DNA of 64,000 nt from NCBI GenBank assembly GCA_016208305.1, contig JACQYI010000036.1:1-64000 (forward strand). The letters run 5' to 3'. The notes beneath the pieces are model-generated. The model searched no databases, was not told the origin of the DNA, and saw only the letters and a program-made list of their open reading frames with translations. Every line of letters starts with the position of its first letter. The first letter of the stretch is position 1. The position numbers were made by a program, and so were the translations under genes. Of this stretch, positions 25,735-35,239 are shown one piece after another. Source of the DNA: Oscillatoriophycideae cyanobacterium NC_groundwater_1537_Pr4_S-0.65um_50_18. Lineage in GTDB: Bacteria > Cyanobacteriota > Cyanobacteriia > Elainellales > Elainellaceae.

Positions 25735-27423
25735 ATGACATTAGCCTCCAGTTCTCCAGCTTCTCTCTATACGATCGGCACGGTGAAGGGGCCAGGAGAG
25801 AATGGCAACCAATATGTGTTCATCACGTCTGACAATCGACATGTCAAGATTGGCGAGTTTGTCTACTACGAAATCCGAGGTGGCGAGACGTTGAGGATTT
25901 TGGGCAAGATTTCAGCGCGTTGCCTGATCGAACATTTGCCCGATCGCATCTTTGCCGACACTGAAATTAGCCCAGAGACGATCGCTGCCCTGGTGGGGTT
26001 TGCCCATCCCAATCCAGAGATCTACGAGGTTGCAGTGGATGTCATTGGTCATTTTGACCCAGCGTTAGGGTTTATGAACCCTCGCAAAACTCCTGATCCG
26101 GGCGCAAAAGTCTACCTCGCAGATGATGCCATGCTGCGGCAGATTCTCAACAAAAAGCAGCCCGGTCAGGTAGGTTCAGCTCATATTGGCGCGCTGCTGC
26201 TGCGGGATGCCGGAGCCGTACCGATCGCTCTAGATGTGAAGGAGCTAGTCAGCACCCACATGGCCATTTTGGCTGGTACAGGTTCTGGCAAATCCTACAC
26301 GGCTGGGGTATTGGTAGAAGAGCTGATGCTGCCCCACAATCGAGCTGCTGTGCTGATTTTTGACCCTCATGGAGAATACGGCACCTTGACCGATATGCGA
26401 GGACATCCAGATTTTGAGGCGGCTGACGGCTATGCCCCTAAGGTCAAAATTCTTACGCCAGAAGATATTCGGATTCGCGTCTCGTCTTTGGACTATGCCG
26501 ATATTTTGACGCTGCTGCCCGACATGAGCGATCGCCAGCAGTCCATTCTCAATAAAGCCTATCGCTTGCTTCAGCGCCACAAGCGCGGCTCCTATCGCTG
26601 GGGAATCCAAGATTTGATTTCGGCAGTGCGGGAAGCCGACACCCAAAGCGATGATGATGGCAACGAGAAGCTAGGCTCCTCTGCTCCGGCATTGGAGTGG
26701 AAGCTAGAGCGGCTAGAGCGATCGGACTACTTCCACCAAATTGAACATACGGTTTCTCCCCGTGACCTGTTTGAGCCAGGGCAGGTGACGGTGCTGCAAA
26801 TGAACGAAATCAGTCAAGAAGAGCAGCAGGTGATCTGCGCGGCGGTGCTGCGACAGTCGAATCAGGCCCGGATGAATACCCATCGAGAACTGGTGGATGC
26901 GGGGGATAGCGAAAACTATTTGCCCTATCCTGTGTTTATTTTGCTGGAAGAAGCCCATCGGTTTGCCCCGGCTCACGAACCCTCTCGCTGTAAGGCGGTC
27001 ATTCGAACTATCTTGAGTGAGGGACGTAAGTTTGGGTTAGGCATGGGGTTAATTACGCAGCGACCCGGCAAAATTGACTCAGATGTGCTGTCACAATGCA
27101 TGAGCCAGTTCATTATGCGAATCGTCAACCCGGTTGATCAAGACAGCCTTAAGTATGGTGTAGAGGCGGCAGGTCGCGATCTGTTAAAAGAGTTGCCTGC
27201 CCTCACCAAAGGCCAAATTATTGTGGCGGGAGTCTGCGTTAACACGCCTGTTCTTTGCAAAGTTCGCAAGCGGCTGACCCAACATGGTGGCGAAACGCTA
27301 GACGCACCTGCACTGTGGCAAAAACATTTTCAAGCCCATCAGGTTGCCGCTCGAAAAATTGAGGAAGCACCTTTAGTAGGACGATCTCGACCTAAAACAG
27401 TGCGTGGCGTGAGTATTGAGTAG
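25735..27423 (+). CDS. HerA-type ATPase (DUF87 domain)
   Basis: The 562-residue protein has an N-terminal HAS-barrel-like region and a P-loop ATPase core: Walker A in AGTGSGKSYTAGVLVEELM, Walker B in VFILLEEAHRFAP, and an arginine-finger region TQRPGKIDSDVLSQC. HerA proteins form hexamers that translocate DNA, often with the nuclease NurA in archaea and with SIR2 or other effectors in bacterial defence. No such partner is next to it here; the next gene is a small membrane protein. In cyanobacteria this gene is widely conserved, which favours a housekeeping role. I prefer the ATG over an in-frame TTG nine codons earlier. Confidence 0.88.
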   Translation: MTLASSSPASLYTIGTVKGPGENGNQYVFITSDNRHVKIGEFVYYEIRGGETLRILGKISARCLIEHLPDRIFADTEISPETIAALVGFAHPNPEIYEVAVDVIGHFDPALGFMNPRKTPDPGAKVYLADDAMLRQILNKKQPGQVGSAHIGALLLRDAGAVPIALDVKELVSTHMAILAGTGSGKSYTAGVLVEELMLPHNRAAVLIFDPHGEYGTLTDMRGHPDFEAADGYAPKVKILTPEDIRIRVSSLDYADILTLLPDMSDRQQSILNKAYRLLQRHKRGSYRWGIQDLISAVREADTQSDDDGNEKLGSSAPALEWKLERLERSDYFHQIEHTVSPRDLFEPGQVTVLQMNEISQEEQQVICAAVLRQSNQARMNTHRELVDAGDSENYLPYPVFILLEEAHRFAPAHEPSRCKAVIRTILSEGRKFGLGMGLITQRPGKIDSDVLSQCMSQFIMRIVNPVDQDSLKYGVEAAGRDLLKELPALTKGQIIVAGVCVNTPVLCKVRKRLTQHGGETLDAPALWQKHFQAHQVAARKIEEAPLVGRSRPKTVRGVSIE

Positions 27424-27537
27424 AGCAATATTTTTGAAATTGAGTTCGCTGAGCTTAAAGAGCCATTCCTCAACCCTAACCCCGTAATCCCAAGCTAAAA
27501 TCGAATCTATTCTCTGAATTCAGATATCTCTTCAACC

Positions 27538-27960
27538 ATGGGCAACCCACTCCAGCGGATTTCTAGACTGCCTTGGACATCCCTGGCCATCACGGCTGTT
27601 CTAACCAGCATCTGGATTTTTGTTATGGAATTTTTTCTGGGGTTTGGCATAGCCCGCAGTTCTTTAGTGCAGGATACTCTGGTTTTGCTGCTCTCGCCGC
27701 CCCTCGGACTCATTGTTACCCTAGCGATCGGCGTGGGTACAGGCATGCTAGGGCTTTACCTGCTGGAAATTGTCTACCCAAGTTTGCGGATTGATACAGG
27801 GGTCATGTGGGCGCTGGTACTGTGCTTGATTGTGGCGATCGCACTCAAGGCAACCCTTCTGTCAGAGGTGATACCGTTGACGTTAGTGAGTCCCAATCAG
27901 ACGCAGCTTATCGGCGTAGTTCTGGGGGTATTCTTGAAAGGCAAACCCTACTGGCGCTAG
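27538..27960 (+). CDS. Small multi-pass membrane protein
   Basis: A 140-residue hydrophobic protein with about four membrane segments (starting SLAITAVLTSIWIFVMEFFLG, then LLLSPPLGLIVTLAIGVGTG, VMWALVLCLIVAIALKA, QLIGVVLGVFL). No functional motif is visible. The ATG is preceded by CTCTTCAACC with no clear ribosome-binding site. It lies 114 bp after the HerA-like gene on the same strand and upstream of rbcL. I recognise it only as the kind of conserved cyanobacterial membrane protein of unknown role. Confidence 0.7.
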   Translation: MGNPLQRISRLPWTSLAITAVLTSIWIFVMEFFLGFGIARSSLVQDTLVLLLSPPLGLIVTLAIGVGTGMLGLYLLEIVYPSLRIDTGVMWALVLCLIVAIALKATLLSEVIPLTLVSPNQTQLIGVVLGVFLKGKPYWR

Positions 27961-28312
27961 AGGGTAAAGCGTTCTTCAGCACATATTGCCGTCAAAATCT
28001 TTGGCTTTTACGATCCGAGACAGAACGTTACCTTCTGTAAGGAAAGATAAATCTTAGTTATCGAGAAGACAAGAAGATTCAAAGTTAGACTTATCGGTTT
28101 CCTGATATATTTTGATGTAACCCAACGAAACAGGGGACAGTCTTAAGATAAGCTAAAGAATGCCAGTCAGATTGTTGCCCTGGCTCCTACGGACTTAAAT
28201 GCCAGTTGTAAGTTGCCGTCCAAAGCGGCTCTTTTCTGTCTAGCCATTTTTGGCTATGGGCAGGGTTGAGTCACTATGCGCGGATCTCGCTGATTCACAG
28301 GAAGGGAAATCC
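27961..28312 (+). promoter_or_regulatory. rbcL upstream region
   Basis: The 352 bp before rbcL carry no gene and presumably hold its light- and carbon-regulated promoter with a long leader. A GGAAGGGAAATCC ribosome-binding region precedes the rbcL ATG. I could not single out a convincing CmpR/RbcR (LysR-type) or NtcA site. Confidence 0.5.
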
Positions 28313-29743
28313 ATGTCTTATTCGCAAACAAAGACCCAGAGCAAAACTGGGTATCAGGCTGGGGTTAAAGATTATCGCCTCACCTATTACACGCCCGATT
28401 ACACGCCCAAGGACACCGACATTCTGGCAGCCTTTCGGGTCACTCCCCAGCCTGGAGTTCCCCCCGAAGAAGCGGGCGCAGCCGTTGCCGCTGAGTCCTC
28501 AACCGGAACCTGGACTACCGTTTGGACAGACTTGTTGACGGATCTCGATCGCTACAAGGGTCGCTGCTACGACATCGAACCCGTTCCCGGCGAAGATAAC
28601 CAGTTCATCTGCTTCATTGCTTATCCTTTGGATTTGTTTGAAGAAGGTTCTGTCACCAACATGCTGACCTCGATTGTCGGTAACGTGTTTGGTTTCAAAG
28701 CCCTAAAAGCACTGCGTTTAGAAGATTTGCGGATTCCTGTAGCCTACTTGAAGACCTTCCAAGGGCCTCCTCACGGGATTCAGGTTGAGCGCGACAAAAT
28801 TAACAAGTACGGTCGTCCTCTGTTGGGTTGCACCATCAAACCCAAGCTGGGTCTGTCTGCGAAGAACTATGGACGTGCAGTTTATGAGTGCCTACGCGGC
28901 GGTCTCGACTTCACCAAAGATGATGAAAACATCAACTCCCAGCCCTTCCAGCGCTGGCGCGATCGCTTCACCTTTGTAGCAGATGCGATTCACAAGTCTC
29001 AGGCTGAAACAGGTGAAGTCAAAGGCCACTACCTCAACTGTACGGCTGCGACCTGCGAAGAGATGATCAAGCGGGCTGAATATGCGAAAGAACTCAACAT
29101 GCCGATCATCATGCATGACTTCTTGACCGCAGGCTTTACCGCTAACACCACCCTGTCTCATTGGTGCCGCGATAATGGCGTTCTGTTGCACATTCACCGC
29201 GCAATGCACGCTGTAATTGACCGTCAAAAGAATCACGGGATGCACTTCCGCGTTTTGGCGAAGTGTTTGCGGATGTCGGGCGGCGACCATATTCACACGG
29301 GCACCGTTGTGGGTAAGTTGGAAGGCGACAAGGCTGTTACTTTGGGCTTCGTCGATCTGCTACGCGAAAACTACGTTGAGCAAGATCGCTCTAAGGGCAT
29401 CTACTTCACCCAGGACTGGGCATCCATGCCGGGTGTGATGGCAGTTGCTTCGGGTGGTATCCACGTATGGCACATGCCTGCTCTGGTGGAAATCTTTGGG
29501 GATGATTCCGTGCTGCAATTTGGTGGTGGCACCTTGGGTCACCCTTGGGGTAATGCTCCGGGTGCAACGGCTAACCGTGTGGCTCTGGAAGCTTGCGTTC
29601 AAGCTCGGAACGAAGGTCGTGACCTGATGCGTGAAGGTGGCGATATCATTCGTGAGGCTTGCCGTTGGTCTCCTGAACTGGCGACGGCTTGTGAACTGTG
29701 GAAAGAAATCAAGTTTGAATTTGAGGCACAGGACACAATCTAA
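28313..29743 (+). CDS. rbcL: Ribulose bisphosphate carboxylase large subunit
   Basis: The 476-residue protein is form IB Rubisco large chain, which fixes CO2 onto ribulose bisphosphate in the carboxysome. Active-site blocks are [19 protein letters not shown] (with the carbamylated lysine), [19 protein letters not shown] and [21 protein letters not shown]. The C-terminal [16 protein letters not shown] tail is the RbcX-binding peptide region. The frame is open 21 codons upstream, but MSYSQTKTQ is the standard cyanobacterial start and has a ribosome-binding site. It is first in rbcL-rbcX-rbcS. Confidence 0.99.
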   Translation: MSYSQTKTQSKTGYQAGVKDYRLTYYTPDYTPKDTDILAAFRVTPQPGVPPEEAGAAVAAESSTGTWTTVWTDLLTDLDRYKGRCYDIEPVPGEDNQFICFIAYPLDLFEEGSVTNMLTSIVGNVFGFKALKALRLEDLRIPVAYLKTFQGPPHGIQVERDKINKYGRPLLGCTIKPKLGLSAKNYGRAVYECLRGGLDFTKDDENINSQPFQRWRDRFTFVADAIHKSQAETGEVKGHYLNCTAATCEEMIKRAEYAKELNMPIIMHDFLTAGFTANTTLSHWCRDNGVLLHIHRAMHAVIDRQKNHGMHFRVLAKCLRMSGGDHIHTGTVVGKLEGDKAVTLGFVDLLRENYVEQDRSKGIYFTQDWASMPGVMAVASGGIHVWHMPALVEIFGDDSVLQFGGGTLGHPWGNAPGATANRVALEACVQARNEGRDLMREGGDIIREACRWSPELATACELWKEIKFEFEAQDTI

Positions 29744-29767
29744 TCGCAATTTTGCCCATAGCTTTGG

Positions 29768-29814
29768 ATTTTGGATTTTGGATTTCCACAGATCTAAGGT
29801 CCAAAATCCAAAAT
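29768..29814. repeat. Heptamer-rich hairpin between rbcL and rbcX
   Basis: ATTTTGGATTTTGG (29768-29781) and its exact complement CCAAAATCCAAAAT (29801-29814) form a 14-bp stem; further TTTTGGA/TCCAAAA copies flank it. The same heptamer recurs near 40321-40392 and 48294-48334. This is the short tandem repeat class common in filamentous cyanobacteria. The hairpin may separate rbcL from downstream mRNA. Confidence 0.8.
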
Positions 29815-29833
29815 CTAAAATCCAAAATTGCTC

Positions 29834-30244
29834 ATGGATCTGAAGCAGATTGCGAAAGATACGTCCAAGACGCTGATTAGCTACCTGACATATCAAGCCC
29901 TACGGGTTGTGATGGCGCAGTTAGACGAAACCGAGCCGAAGCGCGCTTATTGGCTAAGGCAGTTTACAGAACGGGAAAGTATTCAGAACGGCGAAGCGTA
30001 TTTGCAGGCTCTCTTTAAAGAGGAGCAGCGCCTTGCCTTTCGAATTCTCACCGTACGTGAACATATTGCTGAGCAGGTGGCAGATTATTTGCCAGAGATG
30101 CTTCGCACGGGCGTTCAACAAGCGAATATGCAGCAGCGAACTCAGCAGTTGGAGAGAATGACGCAACTCGATCCGTCTAATCCTGGGCTACATCCAGATG
30201 GTTCACATCCAGAGCAGGAGCCAAACTCTGAGTTAGAAGGGTAG
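29834..30244 (+). CDS. rbcX: Rubisco assembly chaperone RbcX
   Basis: The 136 residues match RbcX, a four-helix homodimer that binds the C-terminal tail of RbcL and helps form the RbcL8 core before RbcS joins. The [19 protein letters not shown] and [10 protein letters not shown] segments form the peptide groove of the family. The C-terminal ~30 residues ([16 protein letters not shown]) are disordered and acidic. I chose the ATG over an in-frame TTG two codons upstream. It sits in the usual place between rbcL and rbcS. Confidence 0.97.
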   Translation: MDLKQIAKDTSKTLISYLTYQALRVVMAQLDETEPKRAYWLRQFTERESIQNGEAYLQALFKEEQRLAFRILTVREHIAEQVADYLPEMLRTGVQQANMQQRTQQLERMTQLDPSNPGLHPDGSHPEQEPNSELEG

Positions 30245-30324
30245 GGGCGATCGCCCTCTCTTTTCAAAACTCAAGGTTATCGGACTCTGCAACCCTTTCA
30301 ACTTTTGTAACGACTGAGGAACCC

Positions 30325-30669
30325 ATGAAGACTTTACCTAAAGAGCGGCGGTACGAGACTTTTTCATACTTGCCTCCTCTAACCGATGCGCAAATCGCGC
30401 GTCAGATTCAGTACACCATTGATCAAGGCTATTTTCCTTGCATCGAGTTCAACGAAGATGCAGCAGCTGAAATCTACTACTGGACGATGTGGAAGCTGCC
30501 CATGTTCAACTGTAAGGCTCCTCAAGAAGTCCTGAGTGAAGTACAACAGTGCCGCACTGAGTACCCAACTTCCTACATCCGCGTGGTTGCTTTTGACAAC
30601 GTTAAGCAATGCCAAGTCATGAGCTTTATCGTTCACAAGCCCGGCACCAACAGTGGCTACCGCTACTAA
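30325..30669 (+). CDS. rbcS: Ribulose bisphosphate carboxylase small subunit
   Basis: The 114-residue protein is the Rubisco small subunit ([28 protein letters not shown] start, [11 protein letters not shown], and the C-terminal VMSFIVHKP). It caps the L8 core and completes the L8S8 holoenzyme. It lies 80 bp after rbcX and is followed by a long inverted repeat, so it closes the operon. The length and the absence of the plant-type loop are normal for cyanobacteria. Confidence 0.99.
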   Translation: MKTLPKERRYETFSYLPPLTDAQIARQIQYTIDQGYFPCIEFNEDAAAEIYYWTMWKLPMFNCKAPQEVLSEVQQCRTEYPTSYIRVVAFDNVKQCQVMSFIVHKPGTNSGYRY

Positions 30670-30773
30670 GTTAGAGCCATTCACTTAACCCAGCAGATGA
30701 GATTTTTGTTGTGGAGGCGCTGCCCTTCACAACAAAAGTAGAACTATGTATCTTCAAACATTGCCAGGTTAAT

Positions 30774-30809
30774 AGAACTAGGAGGTAGGCGTGCCTGCCT
30801 CCTAGTTCT
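30774..30809 (+). terminator. Hairpin after rbcS
   Basis: AGAACTAGGAGGTAGGC pairs with GCCTGCCTCCTAGTTCT (17-bp stem, one mismatch, 2-nt loop). The T-run is weak (GATTTA), so it may stabilise the mRNA end as well as terminate. Confidence 0.7.
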
Positions 30810-30901
30810 GATTTAAGCGCTTACGATCGCTCTTTTAAGCTTTTACGAGATCTTTGAGGCGCGCAGCACCATTGAGCAAACTGCTATTGAGCAAATGGCT
30901 G

Positions 30902-31174
30902 CTATTGAACCTCAATTCTATTCGCGTAGTTTGCTTCGTAGTAGTTGCCACCCAGCATTTGAGGGTTTTGATCTACTTCAACCAATAGGGGACGACTGCC
31001 ACCGAACTGGCGACTCATGGCAAGCATACTGCCGATCGCTGAAGGGACATTGAAAATAACCAGAGCTTGACCCGGCTTGTAGTTTTCGAAGGCAATATTG
31101 CTGAAATCAGGATTGCTCTTAAATTCGACTTTGGCGATTTGACTGGTCTTGAGATTCGTGATTTGAAATGTCAT
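30902..31174 (-). CDS. Small conserved hypothetical protein within the Rubisco locus
   Basis: A 90-residue soluble protein (start MTFQITNLKTSQIAKVEFKS) with no membrane segment or metal motif. The LVIFNVPSAIGSMLAMSRQF stretch suggests a short alpha/beta fold. It lies between rbcS and rca on the opposite strand. I do not recognise the family, and a carbon-fixation role would rest on position only. Confidence 0.65.
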   Translation of the reverse strand: MTFQITNLKTSQIAKVEFKSNPDFSNIAFENYKPGQALVIFNVPSAIGSMLAMSRQFGGSRPLLVEVDQNPQMLGGNYYEANYANRIEVQ

Positions 31175-31364
31175 GGCTTACACCTTGATTTAAGTAGAGT
31201 GGTCTGACTTGATTCCTATTGTGAGAAATTAGGTCGGCGGATGCAGCACCCGCATGGGTACTTTTTGAGAGGTTCAGAAAATAATTTCGTCTGTGCAAAA
31301 AATTGCTTTTTGTTGTTAACAGGGCAAGCTACATCAGCCCTCAATCAGAGTCTAATTTTTTACT

Positions 31365-32627
31365 ATGAGTTTCTACATTTCCCCTCGCTTTCTGAACAAG
31401 CTGGCGATTCACATCACAAAAAACTACCTAGATTTGCCTAACGTGAAAGTTCCTCTGCTCTTGGGGGTGCATGGTCGCAAGGGAGAGGGCAAAACTTTTC
31501 AATGTCAGTTGGCCTTCGAACGGATGGGCGTTGAAGTGGTGCATATGTCTGCTGGGGAGTTAGAGAGTCCTGATGCAGGCGATCCAGCGCGGCTCGTGCG
31601 ATTACGCTACCGAGAGGCAGCCGACCTAGTAAAGGTGCGAGGCAGAATGGCTGTTTTAATGATTAATGACATTGATGCTGGGGCGGGTAGAGTTGATCAG
31701 TACACGCAGTACACCATCAACACCCAGTTGGTTAACGGCACGCTGATGAATATTGCCGATAATCCCACCAACGTCCAACTTCCGGGCAGCTATGACTCTT
31801 CCCCGATTCAGCGTATTCCTATCATCGTGACAGGCAACGATCTCTCGACGCTATACGCGCCGCTCATCCGGGATGGCCGGATGGATAAATTCTTCTGGGA
31901 ACCCAATCGAGAGGATCGGATTGGCATCGTTAGCGGCATTTTCCAGCTCGACGAAGTGGCTCATGCTGACGTTGAAAAACTAGTGGATACTTTTCCCAAT
32001 CAGTCTATTGACTTTTATGGAGCGCTGCGATCGCGTCTCTATGATGAACAGGTGCAGCGGCTGGTTGATGAGGTGGGACTTGATCGCATCTCTTTAAGGG
32101 TGGTTAATAGCGCCGAAGCCCCCCCTGAGTTTCGATCGCCTGATTTTAGCCTGCCGCACCTGATCGAAGTGGGGCAACAAATGGTGCAAGAGCAGAAGCG
32201 TGTGCAGGAGATGCGTCTTGGAGAGGAATACAACAAATCGCTCTATTTCAACCGCAAGCTGGGAGAGATAGCCAGTCCTGCCTCGCCTCCGCAACCGCAT
32301 GAGCCAAACGGTTCTACCCGTCCTGCTACATCGCCACCCGGACAGCCCTCTAGCACTTCACTGACAGCCGACATGGTGACGCAGATTAATCAAATTCTGG
32401 GGCAGGGGCATCGTCTGGGCATTGAGTATGTTGATCAGCGACGGTTTCGCACCAACTCCTGGAACTGCTATGGCATGTTTGAGGGCAATGGGGCTGAAGC
32501 CATAGCAGCCTTAGAAGCCTGCTTGAGTGAACATCCTGAGGAGTATATTCGAGTCGTGGGGATTAACCTGAGCGATCGCCGTCGAGTATTAGAGCAAATC
32601 GTTCAGCGTCCTGGCAGCAAGGGATAA
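31365..32627 (+). CDS. rca: Rubisco activase with a C-terminal RbcS-like (SSUL) domain
   Basis: The 420 residues hold an AAA+ domain (about 1-290) with Walker A GRKGEGKT, Walker B VLMINDIDAGAG and sensor GNDLSTLYAPLIRDGRMDKF, and a linker (EIASPASPPQPHEPNG) to an RbcS-like domain from about residue 333 (ADMVTQINQILGQGHRLGIEY, TNSWNCYGMF). The latter is the SSUL type that binds Rubisco and recruits activase into carboxysomes. Activase removes inhibitory sugar phosphates from Rubisco using ATP. It is 1.7 kb... from rbcS... on the same strand; no other carboxysome genes are present. Confidence 0.95.
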   Translation: MSFYISPRFLNKLAIHITKNYLDLPNVKVPLLLGVHGRKGEGKTFQCQLAFERMGVEVVHMSAGELESPDAGDPARLVRLRYREAADLVKVRGRMAVLMINDIDAGAGRVDQYTQYTINTQLVNGTLMNIADNPTNVQLPGSYDSSPIQRIPIIVTGNDLSTLYAPLIRDGRMDKFFWEPNREDRIGIVSGIFQLDEVAHADVEKLVDTFPNQSIDFYGALRSRLYDEQVQRLVDEVGLDRISLRVVNSAEAPPEFRSPDFSLPHLIEVGQQMVQEQKRVQEMRLGEEYNKSLYFNRKLGEIASPASPPQPHEPNGSTRPATSPPGQPSSTSLTADMVTQINQILGQGHRLGIEYVDQRRFRTNSWNCYGMFEGNGAEAIAALEACLSEHPEEYIRVVGINLSDRRRVLEQIVQRPGSKG

Positions 32628-32636
32628 AAACAGAAA

Positions 32637-32658
32637 GCCCCTGGTTTAAGCCAGGGGC
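32637..32658 (+). terminator. Terminator after rca
   Basis: GCCCCTGG and CCAGGGGC form an 8-bp stem with a 6-nt loop, 10 bp after the stop codon. No T-run follows. Confidence 0.7.
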
Positions 32659-33161
32659 AAGTAATCAGGGTGCATCTACCACTTTGTTATACAAAGACCG
32701 ATTTATTAGAGCCGGAGAGTTTTGGGGCAGTTAGGATATTTCATCAAAGCTTAAAGAATGCCCGTGCTCGCCTAGTCGCTGCGGGCAATTTTTTTAGGCG
32801 TTTAGCTTTTGGGCATGCCGCCTGTAAAGCCTCTTTGAAGACGTACTCTTCAAAAAAATTTATATTCTTCCTAAAAGCCTCGCTCAGACAGACTTTAGGA
32901 AAATCTTGCTTGTGCATCATATTCGACTGCATGCTTAGCGGCGATCGCAGGGGTTATATCAAGGGTCTATGGGGTAGGAAGCCAGCCCTAACGCCTTGAA
33001 AAAGCAATTTTTTGGAGCCAGAGAAAAATCAGTTTAGCCTTTCTTGCTTGGTGTCGAAAAGTGAGATGTGGGTATTCTAAGCGCAGTTGGGAGATGATGC
33101 TTTCAATTTGCTGGGTCAAAGTTGCCTTTTCAAGTTTTCATGCCAATGGCACCCGTAAGCC
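32659..33161. other. Intergenic region between rca and the GAF kinase gene
   Basis: No convincing gene. A second terminator-like hairpin (GCCCG at 32760-32764 and CGGGC at 32782-32786) is followed by AATTTTTTT. A further small hairpin, TTGAAGA/TCTTCAA then an A-run, lies near 32836-32855. A 109-codon open frame is cysteine-rich and unlike any family, so I leave it out. Confidence 0.55.
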
Positions 33162-35204
33162 ATGTCTCCGATTAATTTTAAGAAATTTTCTAATAAAAAG
33201 GAGTTGCGATCGCTTCTTCAGGAGTTGGTGAATGCTTTAGAGATTGCGATCGATATCGAGGAAGTGAGTGGTACACGGCTATTTAGCATTGGGGAGCAAA
33301 CTGCAAACAATCGATATCCCATCAAAGTATCTGAAGAAGTAATCGGCTGGGTGGTTGGCGAACAAAAAGCAGCGATCGCAGCTACTTTTCTCTCTTTTTT
33401 AGCAAAACAGGAATCCGAGAAAAAAGATCTGGCTAAAGAACTTCTGGAGCGATATCAGGAAATCGATCTCTTTGAGGATATCTCAACTCAGCTCACGACA
33501 AGTTTAGATACTCAGCAGATTGCCCAACTTGTTCTGCAAGAGATTCATCAACTGATTGAATCCTCAGTTGGGATCATCGTTCTGCTTAAACCCAATTCCA
33601 TAGATGCAAATGCAGCGGCTTTTGAAACCATTGCTGAGTTTGGCCAGTTTCAAGAGCATTACCCGTCAGAATTGAGGCAGGGGATTATTGGCAGCGTCGT
33701 ACAGTATGGTCGAGCAGAATTAGTTAACGATATTGGTTCAGATCAAACCTATCTTGATCAATCTACAGAGGCTATAGGGCAAGGAAATGTTAGAGCCTTA
33801 ATCTGTGCGCCACTCAGAGCCAAGGAACACATATTAGGGGCGATCGCCATTGGCACGGGGCGCTCCGATATCTACACGGCAGAGCATCTTAAACTCGTTA
33901 ACATTTTTGCTTCTCAAACAGCAGTTGCGATCGAGAAAGCCTTACTGTATGAGCAAAGCTGTCAGGCTGCAATCCAGGCCAAAGCCCAAGCAAATCGACT
34001 GCAACAGGTTATCAAAGACTTACAGCTAGCACAAACACAGCTGATTCAGAGTGAGAAAATGTCTAGCTTAGGACAACTCATTGCTGGAGTCGCCCACGAA
34101 ATTAATAATCCAGTCAACTTTATTTGCGGCAACATTAAGTATGTTTCAAGATACGCCACAGAATTAATTCAGCTACTCCAGCTTTATCAAAATAGTTTTC
34201 CAGTTGCACCGCCAGAACTAGAATCTCAAATAGAAAATATTGATCTGGAATTTCTGATGCAGGATCTGCCAAAACTGCTGACTTCTATGAGGTTGGGTAC
34301 AGATCGCATTGTTGAAATAGTCAAATCTCTGAAGAATTTCTCTCGTCTAGACGAAGCAGAGATGAAAGTTGTGAATATTCACGAAGGAATTGACGTAACG
34401 CTGATGATTCTCCGTCATCGCCTTAAAGCTTCTAGCGATCGCCCTGAAATTCAAGTCATCAAAGAGTATGGTGATCTTCCCTTAGTGGAATGCTATCCGG
34501 GTCAGCTCAATCAGGTATTGATGAATATTTTAGTAAACGCAATTGACGCACTTGAAGAAAATATTGACAAAAAAGAATATCCAGTCTCTTCCGATTTGAA
34601 ATGTCTTTCATATCCCACACCTACTATTCAAATCGAAACGGAATCTATTAACAACGAGTGGATTATTATTCGCATCACTGACAACGGGCCAGGGATGCCG
34701 GAAGAAATAATTCAGCGTATCTACGATCCTTTCTTTACAACAAAAGAGATTGGCAAAGGAACTGGATTGGGAATGGCTATCAGCTATCAGCTGATCGTAG
34801 ATAAACATCGAGGAATGCTCAAATGCCATTCCTATCCGGGAAAAGGAACAGAGTTCTGGATTCAGATTCCGGTAAAGTGCCCCACCGGAAAGGGTGCAGA
34901 AGGGCAATGCTCTCAAGTCGTCAGCTCGCATGAGGCGATCACTCCACGGGCAGACTCCTCTGAGCTAACGATTTCCCCCATAACCGATTCAATTTTATCC
35001 AAAGTTTTAGCACCGCAGCCCTATGATCTGCTGCTTCAGCATATTCATCTTATCCAGCGACTCGCACAGCAGTATCCAGAAGTTGAAAACATGTCTTCCG
35101 CCCAGATTTACCAAATGTTTCAACACAATCCAATTTCATTAAAGCTCTACGCCACGTTGCTATCGCAGTTTTACTGTCCTAATCCCATTCATTCATTGCA
35201 TTGA
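33162..35204 (+). CDS. GAF-domain sensor histidine kinase
   Basis: The 680-residue protein has an N-terminal ~95-residue region, a GAF domain (about 104-260), a coiled-coil linker (IQAKAQANRLQQVIKDLQLA) and HisKA with the phospho-acceptor H312 in AGVAHEINNPVNF. HATPase motifs are NILVNAIDALEE, DNGPGMPEE and GKGTGLGMAISYQL. The HEINNP H-box is the type common in cyanobacterial multi-domain kinases. No transmembrane helix, so it is cytosolic. The hybrid kinase and CheY-like genes follow on the same strand with small gaps, so a phosphorelay cluster is likely. Confidence 0.92.
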   Translation: MSPINFKKFSNKKELRSLLQELVNALEIAIDIEEVSGTRLFSIGEQTANNRYPIKVSEEVIGWVVGEQKAAIAATFLSFLAKQESEKKDLAKELLERYQEIDLFEDISTQLTTSLDTQQIAQLVLQEIHQLIESSVGIIVLLKPNSIDANAAAFETIAEFGQFQEHYPSELRQGIIGSVVQYGRAELVNDIGSDQTYLDQSTEAIGQGNVRALICAPLRAKEHILGAIAIGTGRSDIYTAEHLKLVNIFASQTAVAIEKALLYEQSCQAAIQAKAQANRLQQVIKDLQLAQTQLIQSEKMSSLGQLIAGVAHEINNPVNFICGNIKYVSRYATELIQLLQLYQNSFPVAPPELESQIENIDLEFLMQDLPKLLTSMRLGTDRIVEIVKSLKNFSRLDEAEMKVVNIHEGIDVTLMILRHRLKASSDRPEIQVIKEYGDLPLVECYPGQLNQVLMNILVNAIDALEENIDKKEYPVSSDLKCLSYPTPTIQIETESINNEWIIIRITDNGPGMPEEIIQRIYDPFFTTKEIGKGTGLGMAISYQLIVDKHRGMLKCHSYPGKGTEFWIQIPVKCPTGKGAEGQCSQVVSSHEAITPRADSSELTISPITDSILSKVLAPQPYDLLLQHIHLIQRLAQQYPEVENMSSAQIYQMFQHNPISLKLYATLLSQFYCPNPIHSLH

Positions 35205-35239
35205 CCCATCCTTCACAAGAAAAATTCTTTACAAGAACT

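Noticed and set aside
32670-32999. Plus-strand open frame of 109 codons after rca
   Set aside because: It crosses terminator-like hairpins and encodes an unlikely cysteine- and lysine-rich product.
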